NCBI RefSeq assembly: GCF_030409875.1
Contig: NZ_JAUFQR010000001.1
Location: 4,340,001-4,404,000 of the forward strand
Source of the DNA: Chryseobacterium tructae
Lineage (GTDB): Bacteria; Bacteroidota; Bacteroidia; Flavobacteriales; Weeksellaceae
Direction: 5' to 3'
Length of the DNA stretch: 64,000 nucleotides
Part shown: piece after piece, positions 1 to 7,812 of the stretch
Layout of the letters: each line of letters begins with the position of its first letter
How positions within the stretch are numbered: the first letter of the stretch is position 1
Program-made: the position numbers and the translations under genes
Notes under the pieces: generated by a model
Database searches by the model: none
The model's input: only the letters and a program-made list of their open reading frames with translations
What the model was told of the DNA's origin: nothing

Positions 1-231
1 ACCATGACAGAATTCGTTATCAACACTGATGCAAGTCCAACCCGGAAATCCATACGTAAGGTAAGGTGCAGATTTAGCGCCAAAATCAGCAAGTATTTTC
101 GCTCCGTATTCATCGAGTTCCTTTGTGGACATACCAGGTTGCGCATATCGCGTCATCTCTTTCAAGGTATAAGCCACTGCTTCACTCACTTTCTGCATTC
201 CGGTTAACTGATCTTCATTGGTAATTGACAT
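1..231 (-). CDS. map: Methionine aminopeptidase, type I (N-terminal part)
   Basis: This gene runs off the left edge; only its first 77 codons are present. Type I methionine aminopeptidase removes the initiator methionine from new proteins in the cytoplasm with a dinuclear metal centre. The minus-strand translation starts MSITNEDQLTGMQKVSEAVA at base 231 and continues with APYLTYGFPGWTCISVDNEF followed by CHG. That is the family's conserved stretch just before the HGIP motif, whose histidine lies at the active site. The metal-binding Asp, His and Glu residues would lie outside the window. The start is the first ATG in frame. Confidence rests on this diagnostic stretch. Confidence 0.9.
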   Translation of the reverse strand, partial: MSITNEDQLTGMQKVSEAVAYTLKEMTRYAQPGMSTKELDEYGAKILADFGAKSAPYLTYGFPGWTCISVDNEFCHG

Positions 232-547
232 GATTTTATTTTTTAATTGAGTATAGATTCCAATACTAAGAAATTTCTATAGCTATTGAAAAGCACAAAG
301 TTAAAGAAAAAAGATTCTTTTATTAAGAAAATATAATGTAAATAGTTATGAATGAAATTCTTGACATTGTCATGATTCTTTTTTTTATTCTTTTCTAAGC
401 AAAATTTTTCGATTTAAGCGACAGCGTAAATCATTTACATTTTGAGACAGGTATAATAAGAAAATGTGCTCAATAAAAAACCATTGTATGATCAGCACTA
501 GCTTTTTATTGAAAGCACGAACATGAGGCTCGCATCACTGCAGTAAG
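232..547. other. Intergenic region without a gene
   Basis: This AT-rich gap separates map from the accessory array. I see no coding frame and no strict TTG/TAnnTTTG promoter for map. Its right end carries a solitary REP-like hairpin (516-532) and an imperfect repeat beginning AAACCATTG that recurs near 4510 and 6648. Confidence 0.5.
516..532. repeat. Solitary REP-like hairpin
   Basis: CACGAACATGAGGCTCGC is a degenerate version of the CACGAGCATGATGCTCG hairpin that ends the larger repeats in this region. It lies just downstream (minus strand) of the first immunity-like gene. Confidence 0.55.
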
Positions 548-790
548 TTATAAAACCGTTTTCCTCATTATTAAAATTATTATTGCAATCGAATAAAGTA
601 TCAACAAAAAAGAGCTTATTTTAAAACTTGGATAAAACCAGCTTTTATTTATTGTTCTTACAACTCCAGAATGATGTTTTGTATATTTTAAATAATATTC
701 AATAATTCTATTAGGAGAGCATAGACCTATTATTCCCCATATTAAAATTAATATCATAAAAATAATTGTTAAAACATAAGATATATCCAT
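548..790 (-). CDS. Small two-helix membrane protein, probable immunity protein
   Basis: This 80-residue protein is not recognised by family. It has a hydrophobic helix at about residues 5-25 and another at about 57-75, joined by a basic segment (YYLKYTKHHSGVVRTINKSW). It starts 12 nt after the stop of a truncated toxin-like tail (803-946), the normal spacing of toxin and immunity genes in Rhs loci. I infer an inner-membrane immunity protein against a membrane-active toxin, from position and topology alone. It could also be an unrelated small membrane protein. Confidence 0.5.
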   Translation of the reverse strand: MDISYVLTIIFMILILIWGIIGLCSPNRIIEYYLKYTKHHSGVVRTINKSWFYPSFKISSFLLILYSIAIIILIMRKTVL

Positions 791-802
791 AATTACTATT
801 TG

Positions 803-946
803 TTAAATAAATGTATCCGGAGTATAATTATATGAAACTCCAAATTGTGGTGTATAAAATATCAGGCTTGTGACTATTCCATTTCCAAGAGAATATGAAA
901 TCTCCAGATGGGTATGAGCATCTTGTACCTGCCAAACAATAACAAC
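803..946 (-). pseudogene. C-terminal remnant of a displaced Rhs-type toxin tip
   Basis: The minus strand has an open frame of about 47 codons with no start that ends at a TAA at 803-805. It reads ...WQVQDAHTHLEISYSLGN, then IVTSLIFYTPQFGVSYNYTP and ends DTFI. The frame closes upstream at 947-949. Its place directly before a small membrane-protein gene matches the other modules here. No toxin family is recognised, and calling it a toxin tail is an inference from the array pattern. Confidence 0.45.
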
Positions 947-1029
947 TTAAAATCAACTTATGTTCAGTATTCTTAACCAGATCTAAAGATATTCAATTTT
1001 ATAAGACTTTGTGAACAGATTATTGAAAA

Positions 1030-1046
1030 CACGAGCATGATGCTCG
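1030..1046. repeat. Solitary REP-like hairpin
   Basis: CACGAGCATGATGCTCG is a perfect copy of the hairpin at the right end of the ~190-bp repeat. It is followed by a second small palindrome (GGAGTGAGACGCTCC) at about 1066-1080. Confidence 0.65.
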
Positions 1047-1098
1047 CCTTTACTTTGTATCTATAAAGGAGTGAGACGCTCCTACCAGTCGGGGATAA

Positions 1099-1299
1099 TC
1101 ACCAATTAATAGCGTAGGTCAAAACTCCCCAAATTATAAATATTATTATAACCACTGAACCAGTTAGAATATCTTTTTTTTCTTCTTTATCAAAATCTAC
1201 CTGATGTACTAAATTTTGCTTTTTTATACTACATTTATAAATAAATATAAGCCTTATTATGCTACCCACAAGTGCAATCATATTAATATCCAAGCCCAT
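1099..1299 (-). CDS. Small membrane protein, probable immunity protein
   Basis: This 66-residue protein has two predicted helices (about residues 4-20 and 45-62) and a charged loop between them (KKQNLVHQVDFDKEEKKD). The ATG at 1299 overlaps the last codons of an upstream toxin-like tail that stops at 1283-1285, so the two would be translationally coupled. No family is recognised. Immunity function is inferred from the overlap and the neighbouring modules. Confidence 0.5.
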   Translation of the reverse strand: MGLDINMIALVGSIIRLIFIYKCSIKKQNLVHQVDFDKEEKKDILTGSVVIIIFIIWGVLTYAINW

Positions 1300-1396
1300 T
1301 TAATTGTTCATTTTCCATTGTTTTACTAATTGCAGTTTTTGTAGCTGCCTTAATTCCTATTTTAAGAGCCATATTGGCTGCCGTATTTATCCCTCG
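1283..1396 (-). pseudogene. Truncated toxin-tip remnant
   Basis: A short open frame, INTAANMALKIGIKAATKTA followed by ISKTMENEQLNGLGY and a stop, ends inside the start of the 66-residue membrane gene. Its upstream side is cut exactly where the ~190-bp repeat begins (about 1395), where an in-frame stop appears. The alanine- and lysine-rich sequence resembles an Rhs tip linker, but no family is recognised. Confidence 0.45.
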
Positions 1397-1577
1397 TTAG
1401 CGCGAGTGTTATTTATCAAAAAATAAGTAATACGCTTAATCTCAGATCAAGTAATCATAACTTATATTACAAAAGCAGGTATGATTTTTCACTGTAAAAA
1501 TAATTAAAGATAAATACAAAACCCTCACTATGGTGAAGACTTGTTATTTATTTTAGCACGAGCATGATGCTCACGAT
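1395..1577. repeat. ~190-bp dispersed repeat, copy A
   Basis: This is a copy of the repeat also found at 2515-2705, 8821-9019 and, truncated, at 8243-8347. The left end (TCGTTAGCGCGAG) is degenerate; the right end is CACGAGCATGATGCTCACG. The body holds the shared TAATTAAAGATAAATACAAA block and a CCCTCAC/GTGAAG hairpin with an AT-rich flank that could terminate minus-strand transcripts. The unit lies between the immunity gene of one module and the toxin remnant of the next. Confidence 0.75.
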
Positions 1578-1590
1578 GTACATAATATAC

Positions 1591-2244
1591 TTATTTGATA
1601 CTCAAATAATCATTAAATTCTAAGATCTTTAAATCTACAGCTCTTCCTAATTTCTTTTTCTTGCTAATTCCAATTAAGGACTTCAACTCTTTTTCATTGA
1701 TTATCTTTTCAAGTTCAAAATTTATTATATAATTAAAGAGCCTAATGTGACTTCTATAATCATCTGTCTTTTCCAAACTTTCTAAAAGTTCACCAATGTA
1801 CATATCTCTATTTTTTGGAAAAAATATTAGATTATTAATTATTATTTGATTCTTAACTATGAGCCTACTACGATCAGTTTTCACTAAATCAAAATCTACA
1901 GATTTATACATTTTCTTATAAAAAAGAAAGTTATTTACAAAATAGTCTAAGACAGAAAGCCTGAATAGATAGTTTTTTTTCAAATTCAAATAATTCAAAT
2001 ACTTTAGATACAATTTTCTATCAACTATGTTAAGTTGATCTGCTAAAGCAATTATTAAAGTATTATACCAATCATTATTTGTGATTTCAAAATCAAGAAT
2101 AAAAGATTTGAAATAACCAAAATTAATTTTGTCATTAACAAAATTATATTCTTCAATAAATTCTATCCTCTTACTTAAATATCTATTTTCAAAATGGTAC
2201 TTTAAGCAATTATCGCCTCCCTGTACCTGTACCTCTTTCTCCAC
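1591..2244 (-). CDS. Hypothetical protein, probable cytoplasmic immunity protein
   Basis: The reading frame gives 217 residues from a GTG at 2244. The protein is soluble, helical and rich in Lys, Asn, Phe and Tyr, with no membrane segment or signal peptide. No domain is recognised. It follows a nuclease-like toxin tail (2210-2514), and the tail's reconstructed stop overlaps the first codons, so the true start is uncertain and may be a later non-ATG codon. A cytoplasmic immunity protein suits a nuclease toxin. Function is inferred from context only. Confidence 0.5.
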   Translation of the reverse strand: MEKEVQVQGGDNCLKYHFENRYLSKRIEFIEEYNFVNDKINFGYFKSFILDFEITNNDWYNTLIIALADQLNIVDRKLYLKYLNYLNLKKNYLFRLSVLDYFVNNFLFYKKMYKSVDFDLVKTDRSRLIVKNQIIINNLIFFPKNRDMYIGELLESLEKTDDYRSHIRLFNYIINFELEKIINEKELKSLIGISKKKKLGRAVDLKILEFNDYLSIK

Positions 2245-2514
2245 TTTTTTCTGTTTATTTCTAGTTGTTCTTGCCTTTTGTTCCTTAGTCAGTTTTTGTT
2301 TAATGCTTTTTGCTCCTTAGATAAATTACCCCTTAATCCTGCTAATTCAGTTGCAATATCTTCATCTGACCAACCAACAAGCCTTGAATCTCGTTGATTA
2401 CCTCTTGCAACTTTCGAAAAGGGCATAAAATTCTCTGACTTATTATTACCCTCTTGAGGAACATTTTGACCATTTACATCTTTATCATCACCAGAATCCG
2501 ATTCAGTGTTCCCC
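2210..2514 (-). pseudogene. Displaced nuclease-like toxin tip, 5'-truncated and frameshifted
   Basis: The minus strand encodes a toxin tail cut upstream by repeat copy B. It contains MPFSKVARGNQRDSRLVGWS, then DEDIATELAGLRG and EQKA...TRNKQKK. The frame breaks twice, at A-runs near 2299-2301 and 2245-2250 (plus coordinates). Restoring one A at each gives a continuous frame ending SGERGTGTGRR and a TAA at 2210-2212. The RDSRLVG-(L/W)SDE-...-EKAR-x-RNKQK pattern is one I recall from C-termini of polymorphic toxins of proteobacteria, probably nucleases. That family link is memory, not a search result. Confidence 0.55.
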
Positions 2515-2705
2515 TCGCTAGCGCGAGCTTCTAGCTCGTGTCAATTATCAAAAAATATATGTAATAGGCTTAATCTCAGATTTAGTCATTACAAAAAGGA
2601 TGTATTATTTATTCGTTGTAAAAATAATTAAAGATAAATACAAAACCCTCACTATTGTGAGGGCTTGTTATTTATTTTAGCACGAGCATGATGCTCGCGC
2701 TAGCT
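2515..2705. repeat. ~190-bp dispersed repeat, copy B (best preserved)
   Basis: The left end CGCTAGCGCGAGCTTCTAGC and the right end ATGATGCTCGCGCTAGC are near-perfect inverted repeats of about 25 bp, and each arm is itself a hairpin (GCGAGC-atcat-GCTCGTG type). The interior has a perfect CCCTCAC-tatt-GTGAGGG stem at about 2647-2664 flanked by AT-rich sequence. On the minus strand this would act as a terminator after the next immunity gene (2715-3173). The architecture matches a BIME (REP doublet) or MITE. No transposase for it lies in the window. Confidence 0.8.
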
Positions 2706-2714
2706 AGAGGAATA

Positions 2715-3173
2715 TTAATTATTCCCTTCAAACCATCTTCTTATTTTCCCTTCTAAAGATGAACTTTCTCTCTGTTCTATCAAAGGATTTCTTTTTTTTC
2801 CAAATATTTTTTCACGATTGACATTGGATAAAATAAGAAGTGAAATTCCTAAAAAAATGAGAGTAATAATAATATATACTCCTCCCTTTTTATCCTTTTG
2901 AAAGCCATATTCTAAAAATCTTTTATCCTTAACAAAAAAATAATAATTAATAAAACCAATAATAACCATAAATAAAATCATATAAAATTTATTTGGATAC
3001 ATTGGTAGTAAATCAAAATAATTTAGTAGTCCATGAAAAAAAAATAAGACTAAACTAATAATTAAAGTACTAATAGCAAAAGCACTAAATATTGCCTGAA
3101 AATCATTTTCGTTCTGTTTATCTTTATAATATCTATAAATTCTAAATAATAAATAATAATATGCTTTCATCAA
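2715..3173 (-). CDS. Membrane protein, probable immunity protein of the 3.2-4.3 kb toxin tip
   Basis: This 152-residue protein has three hydrophobic segments, at about residues 28-48, 60-80 and 98-116, and a basic C-terminus (GKIRRWFEGNN). The ATG lies 6 nt after the reconstructed stop of the Rhs tip (3180). That tip is glycine-rich and hydrophobic, so a membrane immunity protein fits. No family is recognised; function is inferred from position and topology. Confidence 0.6.
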   Translation of the reverse strand: MMKAYYYLLFRIYRYYKDKQNENDFQAIFSAFAISTLIISLVLFFFHGLLNYFDLLPMYPNKFYMILFMVIIGFINYYFFVKDKRFLEYGFQKDKKGGVYIIITLIFLGISLLILSNVNREKIFGKKRNPLIEQRESSSLEGKIRRWFEGNN

Positions 3174-3179
3174 TTAATT

Positions 3180-4350
3180 TTATTTTTTTATGGGTTTATC
3201 AAATAATGTATCACCGGTTGAATATTCATATAAAAATTTTCCACCGAAATAAATAAGACTTACAGGAGCTCCCCCATGGAGTAAAACCTATACCTCCCAT
3301 AAATAAATCAACAGTAGCCTCGGTTCCTGTAATTTGACCATCAAAATATTGATAGACTGTAGCTCCTATTCCGACAACACCTACAACTTTCCCTGCTACA
3401 GAATAAACAGAAGAGGCTTTCCCTGCTGCTGCATATCCGTTTCTCAACCCCTGTACTCCTCTTACGAATTTGCCATTAGCTCCTTTTTCTAAGATTTTGG
3501 TAGATTTAATGATTCCTTTTGCATCTACCCAGTGTTGTTTGCTATAAATACTTTTTTCTAAAGCATAATAGCTAATTGCTCCTGCTGTTGCAGCATTTCC
3601 TAAGTTCCCCCAGTCAAAAAAGCCATTTTGGCTAGGTATATAAAAAGACGGTTCTCTTATCTCAGGAATACCAGATTTATTAAGATTCAACATATGTGCT
3701 ACCATCTCCTGTGCTGTATTGGCATCTCCTTCTGCTCCTCCTGTCCACCAGCTCATATAACCATTATGATTACGCAGTGAATACTCGCCTCCATTAGCAA
3801 ATACTGAGACTAAATCTTTATAAGCCTGGGTCTGTCCAAAGGTGGCACCTCCACCAAAATTAGTATTTCCACCCAAATTCCCAGGATAATAGCTCGTAGT
3901 CAATCTTCCGCCACCGCTCAACATTTGCCCCATCACTCCACCGCCTTGGCTTTGAACAAAAGTGTTATACTCTGCCTGCATTGCCTGATAGTCGTTAATC
4001 AATGCCTTTCTGCCATCAGGATCAATGAACATCATCGGATTATCTAATGCATAATTGTAAGGAGAAAATCTGCGCGATGATTCTGCCAGAGGATCTGCTA
4101 CGCTCCATCTTCCAAGATCAGACATATACATTCTTGCTCCATAATCATACATTCCTGTTTCCTGAAGCTCTTTCCATTGTATTTATAGGAATAATAGCTC
4201 CCGAAATTAGAAGTGCCAAACGATCCCTTTATATGGTTTAATCCAAAAGGATAGTAATTATTAGTATCGGTAATCTCAAGAGCGCCTTCGCTGTTTTTAG
4301 CAAAGCTTACCCGGGTATTTCCAAGGTGGTCTTTGTATTGGTAAATATAA
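3180..4350 (-). CDS. Displaced Rhs core fragment with membrane-active-type toxin tip (frameshifted)
   Basis: This orphan Rhs C-terminal piece has no start of its own. It begins in the core at [15 protein letters not shown], passes YYPFGLNH and [15 protein letters not shown], and reaches the FIDPDG motif that ends the Rhs shell. About 270 residues of variable tip follow. The frame breaks at about 4171-4173, where TTT replaces the TTTT of the sister copy near 6436. It breaks again in a C-run at 3271-3275; correcting that restores the ending [13 protein letters not shown]...KPIKK with a TAA at 3180-3182. The tip has a Gly/Ala-rich hydrophobic stretch ([19 protein letters not shown]) that suggests membrane insertion. 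It is followed 6 nt later by a membrane immunity candidate. Confidence 0.75.
3811..4350. repeat. Long direct repeat of Rhs core, copy 1
   Basis: About 540 bp nearly identical to 6082-6620, covering the Rhs core end and the first conserved part of the tip (NDYQAMQAE to FGQTQAY). The two tips diverge immediately after FGQTQAY. Such blocks are natural substrates for recombination between toxin modules. Confidence 0.85.
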
Positions 4351-4534
4351 TGCTTAATATAGAAGAAAATCAGAGCAGAAAAGTTTTCTTCTCTGATTCA
4401 GATTTATAAAGTTATTGGAATCCAATGTTAATAAGAAGCTCAAAGTCCAGAGACTTTGTGCAGCGGGGTAACCTTTGTATTAATAGATATAATTATTTTC
4501 TAAGATGAAAAAACCATTGCTAGATTAACGAAAG

Positions 4535-4558
4535 CACGAGCATGATGCTCGCGCTAGC
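4535..4558. repeat. Solitary REP-like hairpin
   Basis: CACGAGCATGATGCTCGCGC followed by TAGC matches the right end of repeat copy B exactly. It sits between two Rhs core fragments (3180-4350 and 4571-4651). Confidence 0.7.
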
Positions 4559-4570
4559 AGGGTGGTTATC

Positions 4571-4651
4571 TTATTCATGCTTCATTCCAAAAGGATAAAA
4601 GTTGTTTTCTTCAAGAACATCTGCACTGTTTCTAATAAAACTTATTTTATC
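4571..4651 (-). pseudogene. Rhs core remnant
   Basis: The minus strand reads KISFIRNSADVLEENNFYPF then GMKHE and a stop. This matches the VRISFGRNSAGAL...YYPFGMNH stretch of the intact Rhs protein of this window. It is a 27-codon relic of a further Rhs copy and shows that at least four Rhs C-ends have existed here. Confidence 0.7.
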
Positions 4652-4744
4652 AAATTAGAATATTGAACTTTCAATACTCCAATTGTTCACAATATTACAA
4701 AAAAAGGTAGCAACTCCAGTTATGTCATAGTAATCTTTAATACG

Positions 4745-5284
4745 TTACCCCAATAGCACAAAACTAAGTATAAAAAATATTACTATTCCTAGAATTATAC
4801 TAAAACTGATCCAAGCCCACTTACGTTTTACTTCTTTAGATTCCTTATCAAATTCATCAAAGTATTTTAAATATTTACCATTCTTAAATAATAATTTCTC
4901 ATTAATAAACCAAGGCATAGCTAACATTCCTATTATAAATATCCATTTATATGAGTTTCCTGGTTCCCAAACGAATTGGATTAACGATTTACCTAATATT
5001 ATCTGGAGAACATTGAATAATCCATATTCTATAAGAATTATTAAACCTCCAATATGAACACCTGCAAAGGCTATACTCTTACCATATGACGGATTATTTG
5101 ATAGATCTAAGGCGACATCATCAATATCTTTAAATGAACTGCCTCTCCTTTCTAAACCTTTTTTAAGAAATTTAATTTTAGTAATAGGACTAAAGATAAA
5201 ATTTAAAATATATCTAAAAAGATATGTTGCTTTGACTTCAAATTTATAAATGAAATAATGTACACGATTCCAAGTTCTTTCCAT
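4745..5284 (-). CDS. Membrane protein, probable immunity protein of the glycine-zipper toxin tip
   Basis: This 179-residue protein has three or four hydrophobic segments: about 73-95 (IAFAGVHIGGLIILIEYGLF), 112-125 (IFIIGMLAMPWF) and 157-178 (ISFSIILGIVIFFILSFVLL). A basic amphipathic N-terminal region precedes them. It follows, after about 100 nt, an Rhs tip with a strong glycine-zipper C-terminus. I infer that it protects the producer's inner membrane against that toxin. No named family is recognised. Confidence 0.6.
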   Translation of the reverse strand: MERTWNRVHYFIYKFEVKATYLFRYILNFIFSPITKIKFLKKGLERRGSSFKDIDDVALDLSNNPSYGKSIAFAGVHIGGLIILIEYGLFNVLQIILGKSLIQFVWEPGNSYKWIFIIGMLAMPWFINEKLLFKNGKYLKYFDEFDKESKEVKRKWAWISFSIILGIVIFFILSFVLLG

Positions 5285-5383
5285 AAATTTTCTAAAGTTT
5301 GCTTACTATTTTATATAATAGCAGAGAAATAACAATATTAATTCTATTCTACTATTTTTACTTCAATTATATTTATCAATTTA

Positions 5384-6620
5384 TTATTTTAGTTGATCGG
5401 GTTTGTTTAATATACCACTAGCCCAATCCTCAGCATAGTCTCCACCATACTTACCCCCTAATATTCCTCCTACAATACCACCAATTAACCCACCAATTGC
5501 AGCCCCCGGCACTGCCCCGACTCCTTCAAACCAAACACCTACAGTTGCTCCAGTTTTCATTCCCATCCATGCTCCTGCTTCAGCTCCCATCCATGCTCCT
5601 GCCATGCCTCCTGCTACATTTGCTGTTGCTAGTTGAGCTTTAACTCCAAACTTTCCTTTATCTTGATAAACTCCATAACCTATTTGTGCCGCACTAATTG
5701 CATAACCAACATATCCTGCTCTTGTTGCATATTTACCATACATTGCTGTAGTATTGACATAGCTACTTCTCAATCCTATTAATGATCCTCTTGCTCTGCC
5801 TGCATAATTAACACTTCTTGTGTTTCCTAAATTATCTATCCAATATCCACTATTGTAAAGATCTGTTCTTTGCTTTACAATATACTCGAGTCCTCCTTTC
5901 ATTGCAGTTGAACCCCAGTCTGCCCAATCTTTATAAGCATCCAATGGTATTCTATGTAGTATTCCTAAGTCTAAATTAACATTTGCTTCCCCATTTATTA
6001 AAGATCCAGTTACACTTGTTATTCCTGTCCAATAGGTTAAATAACCATTTACATTTGTTATACTGGTTGTACGTCCTACCATTAAATCCCTATAAGCTTG
6101 GGTCTGTCCAAAGGTGGCACCTCCACCAAATTAGTATTTCCACCCAAATTCCCAGGATAATAGCTCGTAGTTAATATTCCGCCACCACCCAGCATTTGCC
6201 CCATTACTCCATTTCCCTGGCTTTGAACAGCAGAGAAAAATTCTGCCTGCATTGCCTGATAATCGTTAACCAATGCCTTTCTCCCATCAGGATCAATGAA
6301 CATCATTGGATTATCTAATGCATAATTGTAAGGGGAAAATCTGCGCGATGATTCTGCTAGAGGATCCACTACTCCCCATCTTCCAAGATCAGACATATAC
6401 ATTCTTGCTCCATAGTCATACATTCCTGTTTCCTGAAGCTCTTTTCCATTGTATTTATAGGAATAATAGCTCCCGAAATTAGAAATGCCAAATGATCCCT
6501 TCATATGGTTTAATCCAAATGGATAATAATTATTAGTATCGGTAATCTCAAGAGCGCCTTCGCTGTTTTTAGCAAAGCTTACCCGGGTATTTCCAAGGTG
6601 GTCTTTATACTGGTAATATA
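5384..6620 (-). CDS. Displaced Rhs core fragment with glycine-zipper toxin tip (frameshifted)
   Basis: This orphan Rhs C-end starts in the core (YQYKDHLGN, then [26 protein letters not shown] and FIDPDG) and continues into a ~230-residue tip. One frameshift, in an A-run at 6128-6130 (AAA against AAAA in the sister copy), splits it into an upstream part (6082-6504) and a downstream part (5384-6082). The tip ends with repeated small-residue patterns, such as GGMAGAWMGAEAGAWMGMK and AAIGGLIGGIVGGILGGKYG. These are classic glycine-zipper motifs found in pore-forming or membrane-permeabilising proteins. The downstream gene encodes a multi-helix membrane protein, which supports a membrane target. 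Confidence 0.78.
6082..6620. repeat. Long direct repeat of Rhs core, copy 2
   Basis: Partner of 3811-4350, in the same orientation. Single-base run-length differences between the copies locate the frameshifts: this copy keeps the TTTT near 6436 but has lost an A at 6128-6130. Confidence 0.85.
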
Positions 6621-6695
6621 TAATTATTTTCTAATCTAATAGAAGTAAACCATTGCAAAATCAACAATGGTTTCTTTATTATTTTATAATTGAAA

Positions 6696-6720
6696 GCTCT
6701 AGATGATGCTTGTGCCAGCG
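6696..6720. repeat. Degenerate REP-like hairpin
   Basis: GCTCTAGATGATGCTTGTGC followed by CAGCG resembles a decayed form of the GCACGAGCATGATGCTCGCGC hairpin. It follows an AAACCATTG/CAATGGTTT inverted repeat at 6647-6673 and lies just downstream of the next immunity-like gene. Confidence 0.4.
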
Positions 6721-6760
6721 AAGGAGTTTCAGTCAGTAGATTAACTATGTTCCATCTTTC

Positions 6761-7105
6761 CTAATTATCATAAAAAATCATTCCTAAGATTATGCTAAAA
6801 TCTTCATTGCTAAAAATAGAACAACTTTTTTTCTCCCCATCAATAACAGATAGTCTAACATTTTCTAAATCTGAATTTTTCATTCGTTTCACAACTTCTC
6901 CGTGTCCATCAAAATAATGTTTTGTATGAATACTATAATCTAATCTGTCATTATAAATATCATACAAATGTTGTCTGGTTTCTACAAAAGATATATTAAA
7001 AATGTCTTTTTGACCTTTAATTTGTTTAATGTAATCGACAACCTGATCTAAATAACATCTTATATCATATAGATCATTTATTATTTTATCATTCATTTTT
7101 ATCAA
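6761..7105 (-). CDS. Hypothetical protein, probable immunity protein
   Basis: This soluble, acidic protein of 111-114 residues is predicted helical in its N-terminal half and has no recognisable domain. Two starts are possible, at 7105 (MIKMND) and 7096 (MND); the second is the likelier one. It lies directly after a decayed Rhs tail (7112-7205), so it occupies the immunity position of that module. Confidence 0.45.
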   Translation of the reverse strand: MIKMNDKIINDLYDIRCYLDQVVDYIKQIKGQKDIFNISFVETRQHLYDIYNDRLDYSIHTKHYFDGHGEVVKRMKNSDLENVRLSVIDGEKKSCSIFSNEDFSIILGMIFYDN

Positions 7106-7111
7106 TTTTAT

Positions 7112-7205
7112 TTTATATATGGTGTCCAGATTCCTCTATTCCATGGACTGATTTTTTGTACACCGAATACCCCTTGCTACCGAATGAATCCTTTCATGTG
7201 GTTAA
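7112..7205 (-). pseudogene. Decayed Rhs core/tip remnant
   Basis: The minus strand holds AACCACATGAAAGG (Asn-His-Met-Lys-Gly), matching the core stretch NHMKGSFG of the sister copy near 6500. Two frames remain open behind it, one ending SPWNRGIWTPYIK and the other SVHGIEESGHHI, so the true frame is unclear. It is clearly a relic of an Rhs C-end that lost most of its core and tip. Confidence 0.45.
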
Positions 7206-7404
7206 AAAAGAATAAATTAAACATTTTAAATTGTATTCTTATTCAAGATATTTTTTCCTTAGAATAATTACTCTCTGTTATATTTGTCATTTTTACTCAT
7301 GCAATGTTAAAGATATGAAATGGATTACTTAAGGGAAGTAATCTATTAAAAAATGCCATACGAAAGGATTCGTGCGGCAGCTTGTGAACAGACATGCCTC
7401 TATT

Positions 7405-7744
7405 TTATCATTGCTACAAAAGGCTTTACAGCATTTAAAAACTGGAGAAAGTTCGCTTGCTATTCTGGGGTAGTTCCTTTTCAATACTCCTCGGGTTCAA
7501 GTATAAAAGGAAGAACAAAAGTGAATCATCTTGCAGATAAAAAATGAAATCTTTACTACAGATGTGTGCATTGACAGCTATTAAATATGACAGTCAAATA
7601 AAAGAATACTATTACAAAAAGAAACAAGAAGGTAAAAATCCTATGCTTATTTTAAACAATATTAGATGCAAACTTATAAGCAGGGTATTCGCCGTGATTG
7701 AAAGACAAACTCCTTATATTAATACTTATAAATTTGCATATTAA
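7405..7744 (+). mobile_element. IS110-family transposase, C-terminal stump (frameshifted)
   Basis: The plus strand encodes the C-terminal third of an IS110-type (DEDD/transposase_20) transposase: ATKGFTAFKNWRKFACYSGV, then VPFQYSSGSSIKGRTKVNHL and KSLLQMCALTAIKYD, ending INTYKFAY. Two reading frames meet at an A-run (7539-7544) where one A is missing between ADKK and MKSLL. The DEDD catalytic half is absent, so the element cannot move by itself. It is the only plus-strand coding relic between 0.5 and 9 kb apart from the regulator stump at 9022, and it marks an old breakpoint in the array. Confidence 0.85.
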
Positions 7745-7812
7745 ATTTTAACATTTTTTATTTGCTTCGTGTCATAGAATGCGCAGCGGGTATTATTATA
7801 TCTTTGGAATTA

